Assembly: GCA_013215145.1 (NCBI GenBank)
Contig: JABSRP010000021.1
Coordinates: 62,001 to 126,000, forward strand
Direction of reading: 5' to 3'
DNA: 64,000 nucleotides
Source of the DNA: Pseudobacteriovorax sp.
Lineage (GTDB): Bacteria > Bdellovibrionota_B > Oligoflexia > Oligoflexales > Oligoflexaceae
Shown piece by piece: positions 22,184-31,500 of this stretch; positions within the stretch are counted from its first letter, which is position 1, and each line of letters begins with the position of its first letter. Under the pieces are notes generated by a model. It saw only the letters and a program-made list of their open reading frames with translations, did not search any database and had not been told where the DNA came from. A program made the translations under genes and the position numbers.

Positions 22184-23644
22184 ATGGCTTTCGATTTAAA
22201 ACAGTCACTCAAACTTAGCCAGCAGCTTCTGATGACACCTCAGCTGCAGCAGGCCATCAAACTGTTACAGCTCTCTAGGCTTGAGCTTGAGGAGTTCGTC
22301 ACCAACCAATTGGCTGAGAATCCTGTCCTTGAGGAAGGAGTTGTCGAATCACAGGAAGAACGTATCCATGTTGAGAGGGAGGCAGAGACAACTGAAGTTC
22401 AGGCTGTTAATGACCATATGATGGAAGCTGGAAAAATTGTTGATCAGGTTTCTGGTGAAGCTAAACCTGACTCTGATTGGGAGTCTTACCTGAACAGACA
22501 GGAAAGGTCAGCCACGAGTTCATCTCAAGTGCGTAAAGATGATGACTTTCCTAGCCACGAAAACCTTTCAAGGACAGGGACTTTAAACGATCACCTCATA
22601 GCCCAGATCGGGGAAATTGACCTTAGTGAGGAAGAAAGAGCCTTAGCCACAGTCATCATTGGCAATATTGACGACAAGGGATACCTGCAAACAGAAGTCG
22701 GTGACATCGCGGCGGAAGCAGGACTCACTGCTGACGACGTGGAAGATATACTAGATGTTGTCCAAAGGTTGGACCCCCCAGGCATCGGATCAAGAGATCT
22801 AAAAGAGTGCCTTCTCAATCAGCTGCGTGCAGGACGGCTCAAAAACGGGATTGTTGAGGTTATCATAGCCAACCACATGACCGAGCTCGAGACCCGAAAT
22901 TTTCCAGCTATATCTAAAGCACTTAAAATCTCTATGGACCAAGTGATCGAAAATATTCAAATCATTGCCGAGTTGGAGCCTGTCCCAGGAAGACAATTTG
23001 GTATAGACGAAACTCAGTTTATTGTTCCCGACGTTTACGTCTTCAAGGTTTCTGGTCAGTGGATTGTATCTCTCAATGAGGAAGGTCTTCCGCATCTCAG
23101 GATTTCAAAAGTTTACGAAGACATGTTTGCAAGCATGGCTGCAGGAGCAGAGGAAAAAGACTACATTCAAGATAAGATGAAATCTGCCTCTTGGCTTATC
23201 AAAAGCATCCAGCAAAGACAAAGAACAATCCTTCGCGTTACCGAAAAACTTGTGGAACGACAGGCTGACTTTTTTGAAAAGGGCATTGAGTTTTTAAAAC
23301 CGATGGTTTTGAGAGATATTGCAGACGATATCGGTATGCATGAGTCAACTATCTCAAGAGTAACTACGAATAAATTTGTCCATACACCCCAAGGTATTTT
23401 CGAGCTGAAGTACTTCTTCAATAGTTCGGTTTCTCGGTCTGGTGGCGACGATATGGCAAGCGCTAGTGTCAAGAAGATGATTGCCGATATTATTAAATCG
23501 GAAAACCCGAAAAAACCGCTAGCCGATCAAAAAATAGTTGATCTGCTAGATGAAAAAGGAATTCAGTTGGCACGACGGACCGTAGCAAAATACCGTGAAC
23601 AAATGGGAATATTGCCTAGTAGCAAACGCAAAAAGGTTTTTTGA
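22184..23644 (+). CDS. rpoN: RNA polymerase sigma-54 factor
   Basis: Alternative sigma factor that requires AAA+ activators. The 486-residue protein has region I (LKQSLKLSQQLLMTPQLQQAIKLLQLSRLEL...LAENPVLEE), the acidic region II, the core-binding domain, the HTH (LRDIADDIGMHESTISRVTTNKF) and a C-terminal RpoN box reading ARRTVAKYREQMGI. Its stop overlaps the next gene as TGATG. It therefore lacks the usual hpf and ptsN genes between rpoN and rapZ. Confidence 0.97.
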   Translation: MAFDLKQSLKLSQQLLMTPQLQQAIKLLQLSRLELEEFVTNQLAENPVLEEGVVESQEERIHVEREAETTEVQAVNDHMMEAGKIVDQVSGEAKPDSDWESYLNRQERSATSSSQVRKDDDFPSHENLSRTGTLNDHLIAQIGEIDLSEEERALATVIIGNIDDKGYLQTEVGDIAAEAGLTADDVEDILDVVQRLDPPGIGSRDLKECLLNQLRAGRLKNGIVEVIIANHMTELETRNFPAISKALKISMDQVIENIQIIAELEPVPGRQFGIDETQFIVPDVYVFKVSGQWIVSLNEEGLPHLRISKVYEDMFASMAAGAEEKDYIQDKMKSASWLIKSIQQRQRTILRVTEKLVERQADFFEKGIEFLKPMVLRDIADDIGMHESTISRVTTNKFVHTPQGIFELKYFFNSSVSRSGGDDMASASVKKMIADIIKSENPKKPLADQKIVDLLDEKGIQLARRTVAKYREQMGILPSSKRKKVF

Positions 23645-24513
23645 TGAAGCCAAGACTCGTGATTATTTCGGGCTTATCAGGCGGTGGTAAGTCTGTTGCT
23701 ATTAAAGCACTCGAGGACTTATCCTATTATTGTATCGATAACCTGCCTATTGATCTTGTAGAATCCACGGTCAAGTACCTCCTAAATTCTAGTCTCGTAG
23801 GGTCAAGGATTGCACTTGGAATGGATGCTAGGAGTTCGAGATTTGCCGAGACCTTTCTTGCTTTATTGCCAAATCTTAAAAGCTTGGTAAATACTGAAGT
23901 AGTTTTTCTCAGAGCTAGCTTTGCAGTCTTAAGCCAAAGGTTTTCAACTACCAGAAGACGTCATCCTATGGAAGACGTGGATGGTTCTTTGGATGCCGCC
24001 ATTGCTCGAGAATCGGCAGCTATGGATGCCATCGAGCAAATTGCTGACTTTGCCATGGACACTACAGAACTCAGCCCCCATGAGCTTTCTCGTCAAATGG
24101 AAAATCACTTTTCCTCGAGTCAATTAAGGCGTTCATTGCACGTTACGATAAGCAGTTTTGGATTTAAATATGGCCTTCTTTCGCCTTCAGATTCGGTATT
24201 TGATGTAAGGTTTTTGAAAAACCCTCATTATGACCCGGAGTTGAAGCCAAAAAATGGTCTTAATAAACAGGTCAGGGATTACGTATTCTCGGATCCAAAT
24301 ACTCTAAGTTTCTTGGAAAAAACGGTTGATCTGCATCACTTTTTGCTTCCTTGTTATTACAAAGAAGGTAAGCATTACTATCGGATTGGAATCGGCTGCT
24401 CTGGTGGTCAGCATCGCAGCGTCGCCATCGCAGAGCAGATAGCTCTTGAGCTTAGTGAGCTTCAAATACCCCATGTCCACATAAGCGTTAAACACAGGGA
24501 TATACAGCTGTAA
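23644..24513 (+). CDS. rapZ: RNase adapter/nucleotide-binding protein RapZ (YvcJ family)
   Basis: In E. coli RapZ directs RNase E to the GlmZ small RNA and so controls GlcN6P synthesis; elsewhere its role is less clear. The 289-residue product has Walker A GLSGGGKS at 10-17 and the C-terminal phosphosugar-sensing domain with IGIGCSGGQHRSVAIAE and VKHRD. The ATG at 23644 overlaps the rpoN stop (TGATG) and is preferred to the adjacent TTG at 23641. Convergent with gcvP with one base between them. Confidence 0.93.
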   Translation: MKPRLVIISGLSGGGKSVAIKALEDLSYYCIDNLPIDLVESTVKYLLNSSLVGSRIALGMDARSSRFAETFLALLPNLKSLVNTEVVFLRASFAVLSQRFSTTRRRHPMEDVDGSLDAAIARESAAMDAIEQIADFAMDTTELSPHELSRQMENHFSSSQLRRSLHVTISSFGFKYGLLSPSDSVFDVRFLKNPHYDPELKPKNGLNKQVRDYVFSDPNTLSFLEKTVDLHHFLLPCYYKEGKHYYRIGIGCSGGQHRSVAIAEQIALELSELQIPHVHISVKHRDIQL

Positions 24514-24514
24514 C

Positions 24515-27388
24515 CTAGTCAGCATAGTCTTCTATGGAAGGGCAAGAGCATACTAAATTCCTATCTCCAAAGGCGTTATCAACGCGTCCGACATGAGGCC
24601 AAAACTTTGATTCTTTAATGTACTCGGCGGGAAAACAAGCTTCTTTTCTTGAATAGGAATGCTCCCAGGAGTCAGAAATAAGGGTTTCGGAGGTGTGAGG
24701 GGCGTTGATCAAAGGGTTGTCGTCTTTCGACCATTCGCCGCTCTCAATGCGAGATATTTCACTTCGAATGCTGATCATGGCGTCACAAAACCTGTCTATC
24801 TCGTTAAGAGACTCAGACTCTGTTGGTTCGATCATCATAGAGTTTGGCACCGGCCAAGAGACTGTGGGGGCGTGGTATCCGTAATCAATGAGTCGCTTTG
24901 CAATGTCATCGACACTAGTGTTAGCAGTTTTTTTGACAGGCTTCAGGTCAATGATGCACTCGTGAGCTACTAGACCTTCCTTCCCTCTGTAGACGACGGG
25001 GAAGTGATCTTGAATTCTCTTAGCGATGTAGTTTGCATTCAAGATGGCCACTTTACTCGCTTGACGGAGCCCCTCTTCCCCCATCATGCGGATATACATC
25101 CAAGAGATGGGAAGGATACTTGGACTACCCCAGGGTGCAGAAGAGATGGGCCCTACCCCATCTTTTATGCCCATATCGATTACTGGGTGGCTTGGGAGGA
25201 AGTCACTTAAATGCGATTTGACACCTATTGGACCGACACCAGGTCCACCGCCGCCATGAGGAATACAAAATGTCTTGTGCAGGTTTAGGTGGCAAACATC
25301 TGGTCCAAACTTTCCAGGTTTACATAGGCCAAGCTGAGCATTGAGATTGGCTCCATCCATATAAACTTGACCGCCGTTTTGGTGAATGATCTCACAAATG
25401 TCAACGATGCTGTCTTCAAAGACACCATGGGTTGATGGGTAAGTTATCATTAAGGCAGAAAGCTTATCTTTATGTGTGGTTGCTTTCTTTTTTAGGTCAT
25501 CAACATCGACATTGCCTTCGCTGTCACACTTGACAACTACCACTTTCATTCCCGCCAATACGGCGGATGCAGGGTTTGTTCCATGGGCCGATGATGGAAT
25601 CAAACAGATATTTCGATGAGCATCACCTCTTGCTTTGTGATACTTAGCAATGACCATGAGTCCGGCGAACTCTCCCTGGGCCCCTGAATTTGGTTGGAGG
25701 GATACTCTGTCAAACCCTGTTGCCTGGGATAACCAAACCTCTAGCTGCTGAAAGAGTTGTTGGTATCCTTTAGCTTGCTCTAAAGGAGCGAAAGGATGGA
25801 TGGCATTAACTGTTTGCCAGCTGACGGGCTCAAGCTCCACCGCCGCATTGAGTTTCATAGTACAAGAACCTAGAGGAATCATTGAGCGAGTTAATGAAAG
25901 ATCCCTTGCCTCCAGCCTTCTGATATAACGCATCAGCTCGGTTTCCGAATGGTAGCTGTTGAAGGTTGGGTGAGTCAGGTATTCAGTCGTTCGGATGAGA
26001 TTCTCAGGGATTGATGCAACCACAGCGGAGTTTTTTAGGCCTTCAAAATTACCATCTTCGAAAAAGACTTCCAGCAACGACTCTATCTCATAGGCATCAG
26101 ACTTTTCATCGAACGAAACTGCGATGGACGTCTCACCCATATACCGCAAATTGATCTTTTTGGACTCAGCTCTTGCTTTGATTTTTGTTTGGAGTGTAGG
26201 ACTGACTTCCACAGCGACGGTATCGAAAAAGTGCTCGTGCTTGGGGTTTAAGCCGTTAGCTTTCAAGCCAGCAGCAAAAAGCTTTGCTGCGGCATTCACA
26301 GACTCAGATACCTGGCGAAGACCCTTGGGGCCGTGATAAACAGCATACATGGACGACATGATGGCTAAGAGGACTTGTGCTGTACAGATATTACTTGTGG
26401 CCTTGTCCCTTCTAATGTGTTGCTCTCGAGTCTGAAGCGCAAGCCGAAGAGCCGGATTCCCGTGGCTATCTTTAGAAATCCCAACGATCCTGCCAGGGAT
26501 TTTGCGCATAAGGTCTTGCTTAGTTGCGAAAAAGCCTGCATGGGGGCCACCATATCCTAGCGGGACTCCAAATCTTTGAGAGTTACCTACTGCGATATCC
26601 GCTCCCAATTCGCCAGGAGATTTAAGTGAACACAAGGCCAATAGGTCAGTTGCCATGGTTACAAGAACGCCTTGCTTTTTTGCTTTGGCGATGGTTTCGG
26701 AATAGGGATTAACCTGTCCATCGGTTGCTGGGTACTGGAGGAGTACTCCAACTGGTTTTTCCTCGAAAGAAAACTTGTCAGGTTTTCCAACCACAACCTT
26801 GATTCCCAATCCAGCGGCCCGAGTTTTGACGACCTCAATGGTTTGTGGATGACAGTTTTCGGCAACAAAAAATAGGTTGGAAGCATCTTTCTTTGCTTGA
26901 TTGAAAGAAAGGTTCATAGCTTCGGCTGCGGCCGTACCTTCATCTAACAATGAAGCATTGGCTATCGGTAGTCCGGATAAGTTACCAACCATGGTTTGAA
27001 AATTGAGAAGCGCTTCGAGTCGACCCTGGGCGATTTCTGCCTGATAGGGCGTATACTGGGTATACCATGCGGGATTTTCGAGTATATTTCGTTTTATGGG
27101 AGCCGGAGTATTACAGTCAGAGTAGCCCATTCCAATAAGAGAGCGGAAGACCTGATTCTGGCCCATGATCTTACGAAGTTCGTTTAGGGCAGCATCTTCG
27201 CTTACTGCTTCAGGAATATCCATTGGACTAGTATTTTTGATTTGTTCAGGGATTGCGATATTGATGAGCTGCTCAAGATTATCAAAACCCAAGGCAGAAA
27301 GCATTTTGTTGATTTCTTTCTGGTCAGGGCCGATATGCCTATCTGAAAACTTTTTAAAATAGTTAGCTGATTGCCAAGTACTCTTCAT
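24515..27388 (-). CDS. gcvP: Glycine dehydrogenase (decarboxylating), glycine cleavage P protein
   Basis: PLP enzyme that decarboxylates glycine and loads the aminomethyl group on GcvH. The 957-residue single chain (not split into P1/P2) starts with [23 protein letters not shown] and has the C-terminal PLP-lysine segment [36 protein letters not shown] and GEFAGLMVI blocks are also typical. It lies 142 bp downstream of gcvH with a strong hairpin in the gap. Confidence 0.97.
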   Translation of the reverse strand: MKSTWQSANYFKKFSDRHIGPDQKEINKMLSALGFDNLEQLINIAIPEQIKNTSPMDIPEAVSEDAALNELRKIMGQNQVFRSLIGMGYSDCNTPAPIKRNILENPAWYTQYTPYQAEIAQGRLEALLNFQTMVGNLSGLPIANASLLDEGTAAAEAMNLSFNQAKKDASNLFFVAENCHPQTIEVVKTRAAGLGIKVVVGKPDKFSFEEKPVGVLLQYPATDGQVNPYSETIAKAKKQGVLVTMATDLLALCSLKSPGELGADIAVGNSQRFGVPLGYGGPHAGFFATKQDLMRKIPGRIVGISKDSHGNPALRLALQTREQHIRRDKATSNICTAQVLLAIMSSMYAVYHGPKGLRQVSESVNAAAKLFAAGLKANGLNPKHEHFFDTVAVEVSPTLQTKIKARAESKKINLRYMGETSIAVSFDEKSDAYEIESLLEVFFEDGNFEGLKNSAVVASIPENLIRTTEYLTHPTFNSYHSETELMRYIRRLEARDLSLTRSMIPLGSCTMKLNAAVELEPVSWQTVNAIHPFAPLEQAKGYQQLFQQLEVWLSQATGFDRVSLQPNSGAQGEFAGLMVIAKYHKARGDAHRNICLIPSSAHGTNPASAVLAGMKVVVVKCDSEGNVDVDDLKKKATTHKDKLSALMITYPSTHGVFEDSIVDICEIIHQNGGQVYMDGANLNAQLGLCKPGKFGPDVCHLNLHKTFCIPHGGGGPGVGPIGVKSHLSDFLPSHPVIDMGIKDGVGPISSAPWGSPSILPISWMYIRMMGEEGLRQASKVAILNANYIAKRIQDHFPVVYRGKEGLVAHECIIDLKPVKKTANTSVDDIAKRLIDYGYHAPTVSWPVPNSMMIEPTESESLNEIDRFCDAMISIRSEISRIESGEWSKDDNPLINAPHTSETLISDSWEHSYSRKEACFPAEYIKESKFWPHVGRVDNAFGDRNLVCSCPSIEDYAD

Positions 27389-27432
27389 AGGGCCCCCAAA
27401 AATCGTTACGTGATAAGGCCCGTAATCTAAAC

Positions 27433-27476
27433 AAAAAAGCGCTAAAAAGCAATCTATTGAATTTTAGCGCTTTTTT
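27433..27476 (-). terminator. Strong intrinsic-terminator-like hairpin between gcvH and gcvP
   Basis: A 15-bp perfect inverted repeat (AAAAAAGCGCTAAAA/TTTTAGCGCTTTTTT) with a 14-base loop. A- and T-runs flank it, so it can act on either strand; on the minus strand it is downstream of gcvH and 44 bp before the gcvP start, so it may limit gcvP expression from the gcvTH transcript. Confidence 0.75.
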
Positions 27477-27530
27477 CTAACTATCTAATAATACTTGGTT
27501 TGATCAGTCTACCCGTATTTTGTTTAAGCC

Positions 27531-27911
27531 TTATTCGTCTTCAGAGATAAATGTTTCGTATTCTTCAGCAGAAATAAGGTCATCGCCAAGGGAGCTGATC
27601 GAGATTTTTACTAGCCAACCCTTGTCGTAAGGGCTTTCAGCCAAAGTCTCTAGCTGATCTTCAATATCACTATTGACTGCTGAAATTTTTCCAGTAGCCG
27701 GCATATATAGATCGGAAACGGTTTTTGTTGATTCGATCGTTCCAAATGTCGAACCAGCTTCAAACTCTTCTCCCTCGCTGGGCAGCTCGACGTGTACGAC
27801 GTCGCCCAATTGCTCCAAAGCATAATCGGTGATACCGATAATTGCCGTATCTCCATCAATTCGTAGCCATTCATGATCTTTTGTATATTTTAGGTCGCTT
27901 GGATATGGCAT
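27531..27911 (-). CDS. gcvH: Glycine cleavage system H protein
   Basis: Small lipoyl carrier that shuttles the aminomethyl group between P, T and L proteins. The 126-residue product has the HEWLRIDG start of the family and the lipoylation site K63 in FGTIESTKTVSDLYMP. ITDYALEQLGDVVHVELP and PYDKGWLVKI are also characteristic. It lies 50 bp after gcvT in the same orientation. Confidence 0.97.
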   Translation of the reverse strand: MPYPSDLKYTKDHEWLRIDGDTAIIGITDYALEQLGDVVHVELPSEGEEFEAGSTFGTIESTKTVSDLYMPATGKISAVNSDIEDQLETLAESPYDKGWLVKISISSLGDDLISAEEYETFISEDE

Positions 27912-27961
27912 CGATTTTCCTTTCTATAGATGTTGCTTGTAATGGATGTTGGCTGCCTCCG

Positions 27962-29068
27962 TTACTTTACCTTCGCTGAATATAGGGGCTTTCTGGCCAC
28001 TTTCGCAAGTTTTCTTTTGCCCCTTATATCTATCTCCACTGTATCACCAATTTTAACGGCGCCTCGATCTACCAACGCGAGCCCCCCTGCGACTTCTAGA
28101 GTAGGAAGAAAACCGCCGCTTGTTACGGCACCGATTTTTCTATCCTTTAAGTAAACAGTCATTTCGTTACGCGCGATACCCTTATCCTCCATAGTGAAAG
28201 CTATGAGCTGTTTGCGAGGACGGTCTTTTTCTTTGTGCGATAACACTACACTCTTTCCGATAAAATCTTTGCTTTCCACTTTAGTAGCCCAGCCGATTCC
28301 TGCCTCTATCGGACTGACCCCTTCGTTCATGTCGTTTCCATAAAGTAAGTAGCAAGCTTCCAGTCTCAACGTATCCCTAGCTCCCAAACCGATGGGCTTC
28401 GAGACTTCTGCGAGCCTGGCAAACGTTTTTTCTGCAATATCTTCGGGAAGATAGAGTTCATAGCCGAGCTCACCTGTGTATCCTGTTCGAGCTATTAAGC
28501 TTGTTTTTCCTAGAAACTCAAACTCAGCTATGTCCATATAACTCAGTTTTTCGAGTTTTTGTATATTGTCTCTGTCTAAAATAGCTGCCAACGCTGCTTG
28601 AGACTCCGGTCCTTGAACAGCAATCTGTCCGAATTGATCCGAGGCGTGTTCGATATCTACCTCGAAACGACTAGAGTTCTTTACTAGCCAATCGTAGTCT
28701 TTCTTATCGTTTGACGCATTAACACAAAGCAAATACTTTTTGTCTTGCAACCTATAAAGGATCAAATCGTCAACAAAGCCGCCTCTTTCGTTAAGCATGG
28801 CGGTATACTGACCATTTCCTGCTTCCAGTTTAGAGACGTCGTTGATGGTTAAATGTTGCAGAAAAGCGGTCGCTTCGCTGCCCTGTATTAGTATTTCTCC
28901 CATATGAGAGACATCGAAAATACCAGAATGGTTACGAACAGCCTGATGCTCTTTAAGAACGCCTTCGTATTGAATGGGCATGTCCCAGTCGCCAAAAGGA
29001 ATCATCTTCGCGCCGAGAGCTAAATGGGTTGCGTGTATACTAGTTTTTTTGAGTTCGCTTTGATTCAT
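27962..29068 (-). CDS. gcvT: Glycine cleavage system T protein (aminomethyltransferase)
   Basis: Transfers the methylene group from GcvH to tetrahydrofolate, releasing ammonia. The ATG at 29068 has a GAGGATCC ribosome-binding site and gives a 368-residue protein starting MNQSELKKTSIHATHLALGA, the family beginning. An upstream extension to 29152 is not family-like. Conserved blocks include GDWDMPIQYEG, GIFDVSHMGEI, GGFVDDLILYR, ARTGYTGELGYELY and LGARDTLRLEA. No glycine riboswitch was recognised upstream. A GCTGTA...TACAGC hairpin lies at 29144-29164. Confidence 0.95.
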   Translation of the reverse strand: MNQSELKKTSIHATHLALGAKMIPFGDWDMPIQYEGVLKEHQAVRNHSGIFDVSHMGEILIQGSEATAFLQHLTINDVSKLEAGNGQYTAMLNERGGFVDDLILYRLQDKKYLLCVNASNDKKDYDWLVKNSSRFEVDIEHASDQFGQIAVQGPESQAALAAILDRDNIQKLEKLSYMDIAEFEFLGKTSLIARTGYTGELGYELYLPEDIAEKTFARLAEVSKPIGLGARDTLRLEACYLLYGNDMNEGVSPIEAGIGWATKVESKDFIGKSVVLSHKEKDRPRKQLIAFTMEDKGIARNEMTVYLKDRKIGAVTSGGFLPTLEVAGGLALVDRGAVKIGDTVEIDIRGKRKLAKVARKPLYSAKVK

Positions 29069-29143
29069 CGAAGGATCCTCATGTTGAAAGTCTTGGGAAG
29101 GACTCTGCCCTGGATGGCAAAAAAACTCAATCCTGTAGTTGCT

Positions 29144-29164
29144 GCTGTACAAAAAATATACAGC
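29144..29164. repeat. Inverted repeat upstream of gcvT
   Basis: GCTGTA and TACAGC with a 9-base A/T loop, 76 bp upstream of the gcvT start. Resembles a LexA box but the spacer is 13, not the required 10. Operator or leader hairpin unknown. Confidence 0.3.
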
Positions 29165-29280
29165 GAGGCGAAAATAGTACTGTTTGAAATCAGCCTTACT
29201 TCTGTAAGATACTAGAATTAAGGATATTAATATTGGCTATAGTTTTGCATTGGGAGGGCGTGGTTCCTGTTCCCTTATTC

Positions 29281-29303
29281 TGTTGTTGTTGCTGTTGTTG
29301 TGG
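29281..29303 (+). repeat. TGT/GTT trinucleotide repeat before a secreted-protein gene
   Basis: Six TGT/GTT-type units with one GCT interruption, running directly into the TGGAG ribosome-binding site of the next gene. Low-complexity leader; slip-prone in principle. Confidence 0.4.
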
Positions 29304-29311
29304 AGTTTTCG

Positions 29312-29686
29312 ATGTTTCGTTCTATTTTCTTTGTGATTTCTATATCTTTCGCTGGTATCTGGTCGTTTCAGGCAGAAGCCTCTCAAATTCAAGCCTGCAA
29401 AAAAATCAAACAGAGCAAACAAGCTGAAGTTGCGAAGAAAAAGCGCTCAGCCAAACGCTACTGCACTGTGAAACCAGCACTTGGTAGTGTTGGCGATTAT
29501 GTTGAAATAAAAAATCAATACAACTACATTGTAGCCCAGGGGCGAGTCGTTAAACGCGGCAGAACGTCGAGCATGATTGTGCTGTCCAAGTATAAAAGGG
29601 ACTTGGGTTCCATGGCTGGCTTTCCGGTCATGATCAAAGATAACGATAGTCATGACTTTTGGACGGCAACTACCGCGCCATTCTAA
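29312..29686 (+). CDS. Small secreted basic protein of unknown function
   Basis: ATG at 29312 with TGGAG six bases upstream gives 124 residues; the GTG at 29300 is also in frame. A signal peptide (MFRSIFFVISISFAGIWSFQAEAS) leads to a Lys/Arg-rich stretch and then a small beta domain (YCTVKPALGSVGDYVEIKN...ARGRVVKRGRTSSMIVL pattern). The domain layout recalls the basic N-terminal domain of the 15094-16134 gene, but is not recognised as a known family. It ends nine bases before the TTG-started glycosyltransferase and probably shares its transcript. Confidence 0.6.
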   Translation: MFRSIFFVISISFAGIWSFQAEASQIQACKKIKQSKQAEVAKKKRSAKRYCTVKPALGSVGDYVEIKNQYNYIVAQGRVVKRGRTSSMIVLSKYKRDLGSMAGFPVMIKDNDSHDFWTATTAPF

Positions 29687-29695
29687 GGAATACTT

Positions 29696-30451
29696 TTGAG
29701 TCGATCAAACAGTGATCTATCGGTTATTATCATCACCAAAGATGAAGAGCAGAACATTGAACGCTGTTTAAAAAGCTTACCCGAAGGCTGTGACATCGTG
29801 GTGGTCGACTCCGGTAGCAACGATAAAACCGTTGCCATAGCGAAATCTTTTGGTTGTAGGGTATTTACCCGTAAGTTTACGAATTTTGCTGAGCAGAAAA
29901 ACTATGCCCTAGAGCAAGCTCATGGTAACTGGGTCCTGTCGATGGATGCTGACGAGGAGTTAGTAGGAGTTGATTCCGTTGCCGATTTGACTCCTAAAGA
30001 GACCACAAGTGAAGCCTTCCGGATATGTAGAAAGCTGTCATTCATGGGGAAAACTCTTGGTTTTGGTAAGACTAAAGATGCTCCGGTGAGGCTTTTCAAA
30101 AGTGGGGTTGGACGCTTTGAAAATCCGATTCATGAGCGCTTTGCCGTCCCATCAAACCCTGGAAAAATCCGAGCAAACATCCATCTTATACATTATTCAT
30201 ACAAGGACTTAACAGACTATTTTCTTAGATTTAATCGCTACACCAGCCAAATCGCTCAAAATCACCTTGAGAAAAATAGGCGTATACCATTATTACATTT
30301 GGTTTTGAGGCCTTGGTTCGAATTTATCATTAGATATATTCTGAGACTGGGTTTTTTAGATGGATATCCTGGCTATTGCTACGCATTGATCAGTAGTCAT
30401 TATGCCTTTATAAAGTTTGCTAAGCTGAAAGAATTGCGCGAGCGTCAATGA
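29696..30451 (+). CDS. Glycosyltransferase family 2, LPS core WaaE/KdtX-like
   Basis: The 251-residue product has a GT-A fold start (LSVIIITKDEEQNIERCLKSLP, VVVDSGSNDKTVAIAKS, FAEQKNYALEQAHGNWVLSMDADEEL), with the DAD metal motif. The pattern matches beta-1,4-glucosyltransferases of the LPS core (WaaE type). The start is a TTG at 29696 backed by AAGGAA. A C-terminal amphipathic segment suits membrane association. It overlaps the next transferase as ATGA, so the two probably act in turn on core heptose (inference). Confidence 0.85.
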   Translation: MSRSNSDLSVIIITKDEEQNIERCLKSLPEGCDIVVVDSGSNDKTVAIAKSFGCRVFTRKFTNFAEQKNYALEQAHGNWVLSMDADEELVGVDSVADLTPKETTSEAFRICRKLSFMGKTLGFGKTKDAPVRLFKSGVGRFENPIHERFAVPSNPGKIRANIHLIHYSYKDLTDYFLRFNRYTSQIAQNHLEKNRRIPLLHLVLRPWFEFIIRYILRLGFLDGYPGYCYALISSHYAFIKFAKLKELRERQ

Positions 30452-31500
30452 AAAAAAAAGCCTGGATTATCGTTTCAAATCGATGGAATTCGGCGGTTAC
30501 AGAGTATTCTCTCGCTCTAGCCGAAAGCTTGAAACTTGTCGGATGGGAGATTCTCTTTTCGTCTTTAAAAGGTAAGCCCGCTGACAAACGCTCACAAGCC
30601 ATAGAAGGTGTTAAGTGTTTGCCCTTTGAAAGCTTTTCCCTCTGGCAGTTGAGGGCTTTTTTAAGCATATACAGGAGCCACAAGCCTACTGTAGTTTTTG
30701 TTTTTGGAGGGCCCGAAACGTCGTTAGCTATGTTTCTTCCTCGGTGCAAAATTATTCGATTTCGAGGGGAGCAAAGAGACTACGTGGCTGACAAAAGCCT
30801 AAATAGTCCTTTTCACTGGCACGTTGACTCCTATCTACTACCCACAATAAGGCCTGTCGTGTGCACCAAGCCTCTCATTAGGGTTTTTCTTGGACGTAAA
30901 GCTGAGAAATACCGTGCTATCACAAGCTCAATTTCAAAAAAACGCCCTTGGATCACAATTTTAGGGCGACTTGATCCGATCAAAGGCCATAGAGATTTTT
31001 TTGAGATCTTTGCTAAACTGCTACAGATTTGGCCGACCAATTACCCGCGACCCCTGTTAAAAGTCATTGGGGAGCCTGCTAACCTCGGTCCAGACGATAT
31101 TATGTCCTCCGCTGATGACTTCACCCTTGTAAAAGGACAAGACTGGGAACTGATAACGAAACGGATCGATAACATTGAAGGACTATTGTCTCAGTCTGAT
31201 GTTGGGGTCATTTCTAGTTTGGGGTCCGAGGTTATTTGTAGGGTGGCTGAGGAATTTCTGCTTTGTGGCTGCCCTATTTTTGTCTCAGGTGTAGGTTCGT
31301 TGGAAGATTGTCTCCTATTTCAAGGGGCAGGTGGAACTTATGCAGAATTGACTAAGGATTCGGCGGCTCAGAGGCTTTGCGATCTTTTGCTAGAGTCCAT
31401 GTCTGAAACTCCTGAGGACCGCCAACGACGAAGCCTTACAGCAAGACAATATTTTTCCCTTGAGGCCATGGCAGAATCGATGACCGATCAGATCGATTAA
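30448..31500 (+). CDS. Glycosyltransferase, group 1 (GT-B fold)
   Basis: A 350-residue protein with a Rossmann-like N-terminus (AWIIVSNRWNSAVTEYSLALAESLKLVGW) and the C-terminal donor half WITILGRLDPIKGHRDFFEIFAKLLQI and SDVGVISSLGSEVICRVAEEFLLCGCPIFVSGVGSLED, which contains the E-x7-E-like GT4 motif. Acceptor and sugar unknown; the neighbour suggests LPS core. It overlaps the previous gene by four bases and is tail-to-tail with ftsK, the two stop codons overlapping. Confidence 0.8.
   Translation: MKKKAWIIVSNRWNSAVTEYSLALAESLKLVGWEILFSSLKGKPADKRSQAIEGVKCLPFESFSLWQLRAFLSIYRSHKPTVVFVFGGPETSLAMFLPRCKIIRFRGEQRDYVADKSLNSPFHWHVDSYLLPTIRPVVCTKPLIRVFLGRKAEKYRAITSSISKKRPWITILGRLDPIKGHRDFFEIFAKLLQIWPTNYPRPLLKVIGEPANLGPDDIMSSADDFTLVKGQDWELITKRIDNIEGLLSQSDVGVISSLGSEVICRVAEEFLLCGCPIFVSGVGSLEDCLLFQGAGGTYAELTKDSAAQRLCDLLLESMSETPEDRQRRSLTARQYFSLEAMAESMTDQID

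Noticed and set aside
29144..29164. LexA box upstream of gcvT
   Set aside because: Half-sites are present but the spacer between CTG and CAG is 13 bases rather than 10.
29069..29300. Glycine riboswitch in the gcvT leader
   Set aside because: The conserved glycine-aptamer segments were not found in this stretch on the gcvT strand.
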